DNA from: a virus
Virus record (IMG/VR): IMGVR_UViG_3300023210_000017
Location: 29,689 to 93,688 of that record
Reading direction: 5' to 3' (one strand)
Length of the DNA stretch: 64,000 nucleotides
A program made the position numbers and the translations under genes. Below the pieces are notes generated by a model that did not search any database, was not told where the DNA came from, and was given only the letters and a program-made list of their open reading frames with translations. Positions 62,739-64,000 of the stretch are shown in pieces. Positions within the stretch are counted from its first letter, which is position 1, and the number at the start of each line of letters is the position of its first letter.

Positions 62739-63153
62739 TTTTGTTTTGGTTTAATTTATTTTTAACTCTTTCTGATATAGGTATAGCATCGCCATCACCA
62801 TCTACTCTAACAAACTTTATGTTAGTTGTTAATACTGATGTTTGTTTTCCTGTATATACGCTATGTGCTCTACACTCTAATAATAGAGTTACAGATGTAG
62901 TTCCAAACTCGTATACTTTACCATAGATTTTTAGTAGTTGACCTTCTTTGGATGCTTTTTTAAACAAACATTCATCTATCTTTATTGTAACCATTCTTGG
63001 GGTATCACATACTTGAGCTGCGAATGCTGCTCCTGCTGCATCTAACCACGCTAATAGTTTACCACCAAAAAGTTTTCCATGAAACCCTAAGTCTGATTTC
63101 TTGATCGGGTGTGTGGATATTAATTGAAATTCTTCTAATTCTTGTTCAGTCAT
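62731..63153 (-). CDS. Acyl-CoA thioesterase-like hotdog protein
   Basis: 140 residues, the normal length for a single hotdog domain. GFHGKLFGGKLLAWLDAAGAAFA (residues 23-45) matches the long central helix of YciA/BFIT-type acyl-CoA thioesterases, with Asp38 at the catalytic acid position. The following beta strands (VTIKIDECLFKKA, KIYGKVYEFGTTSVTLLLECRA) complete the sheet. It would hydrolyse acyl-CoA thioesters, which could alter host fatty-acid pools, membrane lipids or protein acylation. It is an unusual phage gene, set among tiny genes; the shared leader suggests it is part of the same regulon rather than stray host DNA. Confidence 0.75.
   Translation of the reverse strand: MTEQELEEFQLISTHPIKKSDLGFHGKLFGGKLLAWLDAAGAAFAAQVCDTPRMVTIKIDECLFKKASKEGQLLKIYGKVYEFGTTSVTLLLECRAHSVYTGKQTSVLTTNIKFVRVDGDGDAIPISERVKNKLNQNKND
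62740..62752 (-). promoter_or_regulatory. 13-nt translation leader AAACCAAAACAAA (copy 2)
   Basis: Exact copy on the minus strand, 1 nt before the ATG at 62738, inside the coding end of the thioesterase-like gene. Confidence 0.6.
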
Positions 63154-63180
63154 TTTTTTTGCTTTATAGGTTTAACACAT

Positions 63181-63333
63181 TCATCCTTGTTTTGCTTTAT
63201 ATGATAATGATATTCCTACACTCATCCACCCAACTATAAATTCATACTCTCCGTTAAGAGTTCTGTCATACGTTATCTTAATGTAAGGTAACACATGAAA
63301 CTGTCCTACTATACTGTGCTTACTTATCTTCAT
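63181..63333 (-). CDS. Small hypothetical beta-rich protein (50 aa)
   Basis: ATG63333 lies inside the end of the 36-aa gene (14-nt overlap) and the frame runs 50 codons to TGA at 63181. The sequence (MKISKHSIVGQFHVLPYIKI, then YEFIVGWMSVGISLSYKAKQ) alternates hydrophobic and polar residues as in a beta-hairpin or small beta-barrel. No homologue recognised. It fills most of the 166-nt gap before the thioesterase gene. Confidence 0.5.
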   Translation of the reverse strand: MKISKHSIVGQFHVLPYIKITYDRTLNGEYEFIVGWMSVGISLSYKAKQG

Positions 63334-63430
63334 GCTCCTCAATTATTTTTATAATTTCTTCTAATATTGATTCATCTAGTATGTTGAGTATTTGTTCAAG
63401 TACCTCAAGCCTTAGTTCATTTATGTCCAT
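63320..63430 (-). CDS. Helical microprotein (36 aa)
   Basis: ATG63430 has the exact 13-nt leader 1 nt upstream. The frame encodes MDINELRLEVLEQILNILDE and ends with KIIEEHEDK, a strongly acidic amphipathic helix with Leu/Ile every three to four residues. Coupled by a 14-nt overlap to the 50-aa gene. It could bind a helical partner; function unknown. Confidence 0.55.
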   Translation of the reverse strand: MDINELRLEVLEQILNILDESILEEIIKIIEEHEDK

Positions 63431-63431
63431 C

Positions 63432-63444
63432 TTTGTTTTGGTTT
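63432..63444 (-). promoter_or_regulatory. 13-nt translation leader AAACCAAAACAAA (copy 3)
   Basis: Exact copy, 1 nt before the ATG at 63430. Unlike copies 1, 2 and 4 it is in noncoding DNA, which shows that conservation is not caused by a protein motif. Confidence 0.65.
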
Positions 63445-63465
63445 AGTTTTTTCAATTGCACTACT

Positions 63466-63502
63466 AAATGCTTTTTACCCCTTTAAAATGCTTTTTACCC
63501 CT
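63466..63502. repeat. Tandem 17-bp direct repeat in intergenic spacer
   Basis: AAATGCTTTTTACCCCT occurs at 63466-63482 and 63486-63502, a 20-bp period (about two DNA turns), in the 198-nt spacer upstream of the 36-aa gene. Suits a pair of protein-binding sites. Confidence 0.7.
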
Positions 63503-63582
63503 AAAAGTGTAGTATAAAGCACTATAGTAGCAATTTCTACAACTACTTAGTATCTTTTGTTACTGGAGTAGCTATTGATTTT

Positions 63583-63600
63583 GTAAACAAATCTGTTTAC
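63583..63600. promoter_or_regulatory. Operator-like palindrome GTAAACA-N4-TGTTTAC
   Basis: A perfect 7-bp inverted repeat with 4-nt spacer in the same spacer. Another TTTTGTAAA half-site lies about 30 nt to the right (near 63611-63619). Together with the direct repeat this looks like an operator/promoter region controlling the small-gene cluster on the minus strand. Confidence 0.5.
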
Positions 63601-63628
63601 TTTTATATGGTTTTGTAAAGACAGCTCC

Positions 63629-63826
63629 TTACTTATTTTTTATCCAGGGATACCATTTATTAGTTATTAATATAAATAATAGAAAAGTACAAGTTGATCT
63701 AAGATAATTATTTGGAATAAGGTCATAAATAATCTCACGACATCCAAACCAAATTAACATCAATAACCCTATAGTTAACCCTGTATAAAATAAATTTGTT
63801 ATTATAGTATATAATTTTTCACTCAT
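63629..63826 (-). CDS. Small membrane protein (65 aa)
   Basis: 65 residues with two hydrophobic helices: about 8-27 (ITNLFYTGLTIGLLMLIWFG) and 43-55 (STCTFLLFILITN), a short linker, and a positively charged C terminus (KWYPWIKNK). It could be a second holin-like or anti-exclusion protein. The ATG follows the exact 13-nt leader by 1 nt and lies within the end of the 55-aa gene (8-nt overlap). Confidence 0.6.
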   Translation of the reverse strand: MSEKLYTIITNLFYTGLTIGLLMLIWFGCREIIYDLIPNNYLRSTCTFLLFILITNKWYPWIKNK

Positions 63827-63986
63827 CTTTGTTTTGGTTTAATCCATGCAATCTTTCTAATATGTATTGCACTAATGGACTTGATGTAATCTTACCTCCT
63901 GCACCTATTGGATTCAATACTTGGGGATTCTCTTTAATGAACTCTAACATTTGTTCTAATTCATCTTTTCTAAATGGGTTATTCAT
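63819..63986 (-). CDS. Small hypothetical protein (55 aa)
   Basis: ATG63986 opens a 55-codon frame ending at TGA 63819. It begins MNNPFRKDELEQMLEFIKEN, with a short Gly-containing loop (NPIGAGGKIT) and a second helix (SSPLVQYILERLHG). The tail LNQNKDE is encoded by the leader of the next gene. A partial leader (ACAAAGAAG) is seen before its ATG where the window ends. Function unknown. Confidence 0.55.
   Translation of the reverse strand: MNNPFRKDELEQMLEFIKENPQVLNPIGAGGKITSSPLVQYILERLHGLNQNKDE
63828..63840 (-). promoter_or_regulatory. 13-nt translation leader AAACCAAAACAAA (copy 4)
   Basis: Exact copy, 1 nt before the ATG at 63826, inside the coding end of the 55-aa gene. Confidence 0.6.
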
Positions 63987-64000
63987 CTTCTTTGTTTTTA

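Noticed and set aside
63466-63502. CRISPR-like repeat
   Set aside because: Only two copies with a 3-nt gap, no spacers and no cas genes; a protein-binding direct repeat is more likely.
1-64000. tRNA, rRNA, integrase, transposase or insertion-sequence signals
   Set aside because: No cloverleaf-like segment, recombinase signature or terminal inverted repeats were recognised by eye; a tRNA scan would be needed to exclude degenerate tRNAs.

Overview
The window is part of the genome of a tailed bacteriophage that very probably infects a Bacteroidota (flavobacteria-like) host. The best overall match is a crAss-like phage (Crassvirales or a close relative). The reasons are: (i) a run of very large proteins on the + strand, one of 5,201 residues carrying the DxDxD motif of crAss-like single-subunit RNA polymerases; (ii) a replication module in the opposite orientation with a short family B DNA polymerase, DnaB-type helicase, primase, uracil-DNA glycosylase, ATP-dependent ligase and an SSB-like protein; (iii) very AT-rich DNA, start codons preceded by A/T-rich sequence rather than a Shine-Dalgarno box, and many TAATG or ATGA stop/start overlaps. 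The assignment is inference from motifs and gene order; no database search was possible.

Layout. 1-33,517 (+): giant late/virion proteins. These are a partial cell-wall hydrolase-like protein, a protein with a permuted papain-like domain and many double-glycine motifs, two large conserved-looking proteins, the 5,201-aa zincin/RNA polymerase polyprotein, and a 1,901-aa protein with a PD-(D/E)XK nuclease core. A 12-bp perfect bidirectional terminator closes the block. 33,600-35,744 (-): a lone adenosylcobalamin-dependent ribonucleotide reductase and a 54-aa ORF. 35,851-42,776 (+): a probable lysis/membrane cassette (three small membrane proteins, one of the 3TM-holin type), two tiny ORFs, three adhesin or tail-fibre proteins with beta-helix features, and a SET-domain lysine methyltransferase translationally coupled to the last adhesin. 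Two hairpins then separate the convergent blocks.

42,907-62,494 (-): replication, recombination and nucleotide-handling genes in tight operons. In transcription order from the right: UDG, DnaA-domain-IV-like protein, possible helicase loader, DnaB-like helicase, P-loop ATPase, SSB-like protein, lipoprotein, primase, RusA-like resolvase, VWA/metallopeptidase protein, MoxR-like AAA+ ATPase, two apparently paralogous unknown proteins, ATP ligase, RecB-like nuclease, DNA polymerase B and a DUF932 protein. A single + gene (60,738-61,175) interrupts this block.

62,127-63,986 (-): a cluster of very small overlapping genes plus an acyl-CoA thioesterase-like protein. Several share an exact 13-nt leader, AAACCAAAACAAA, placed 1-4 nt before the start codon. 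Upstream of part of the cluster lies a 198-bp regulatory-looking spacer with a palindrome and a 17-bp direct repeat.

The most noteworthy items are the giant fused RNA polymerase, the recurring GG/(K)AQxG motifs in virion proteins, the AAA+/VWA/paralogue operon, the SET protein in the adhesin operon, the 13-nt leader element and a putative phage promoter TTTGTATATT. No tRNA, rRNA, CRISPR array, insertion sequence or integrase was recognised.
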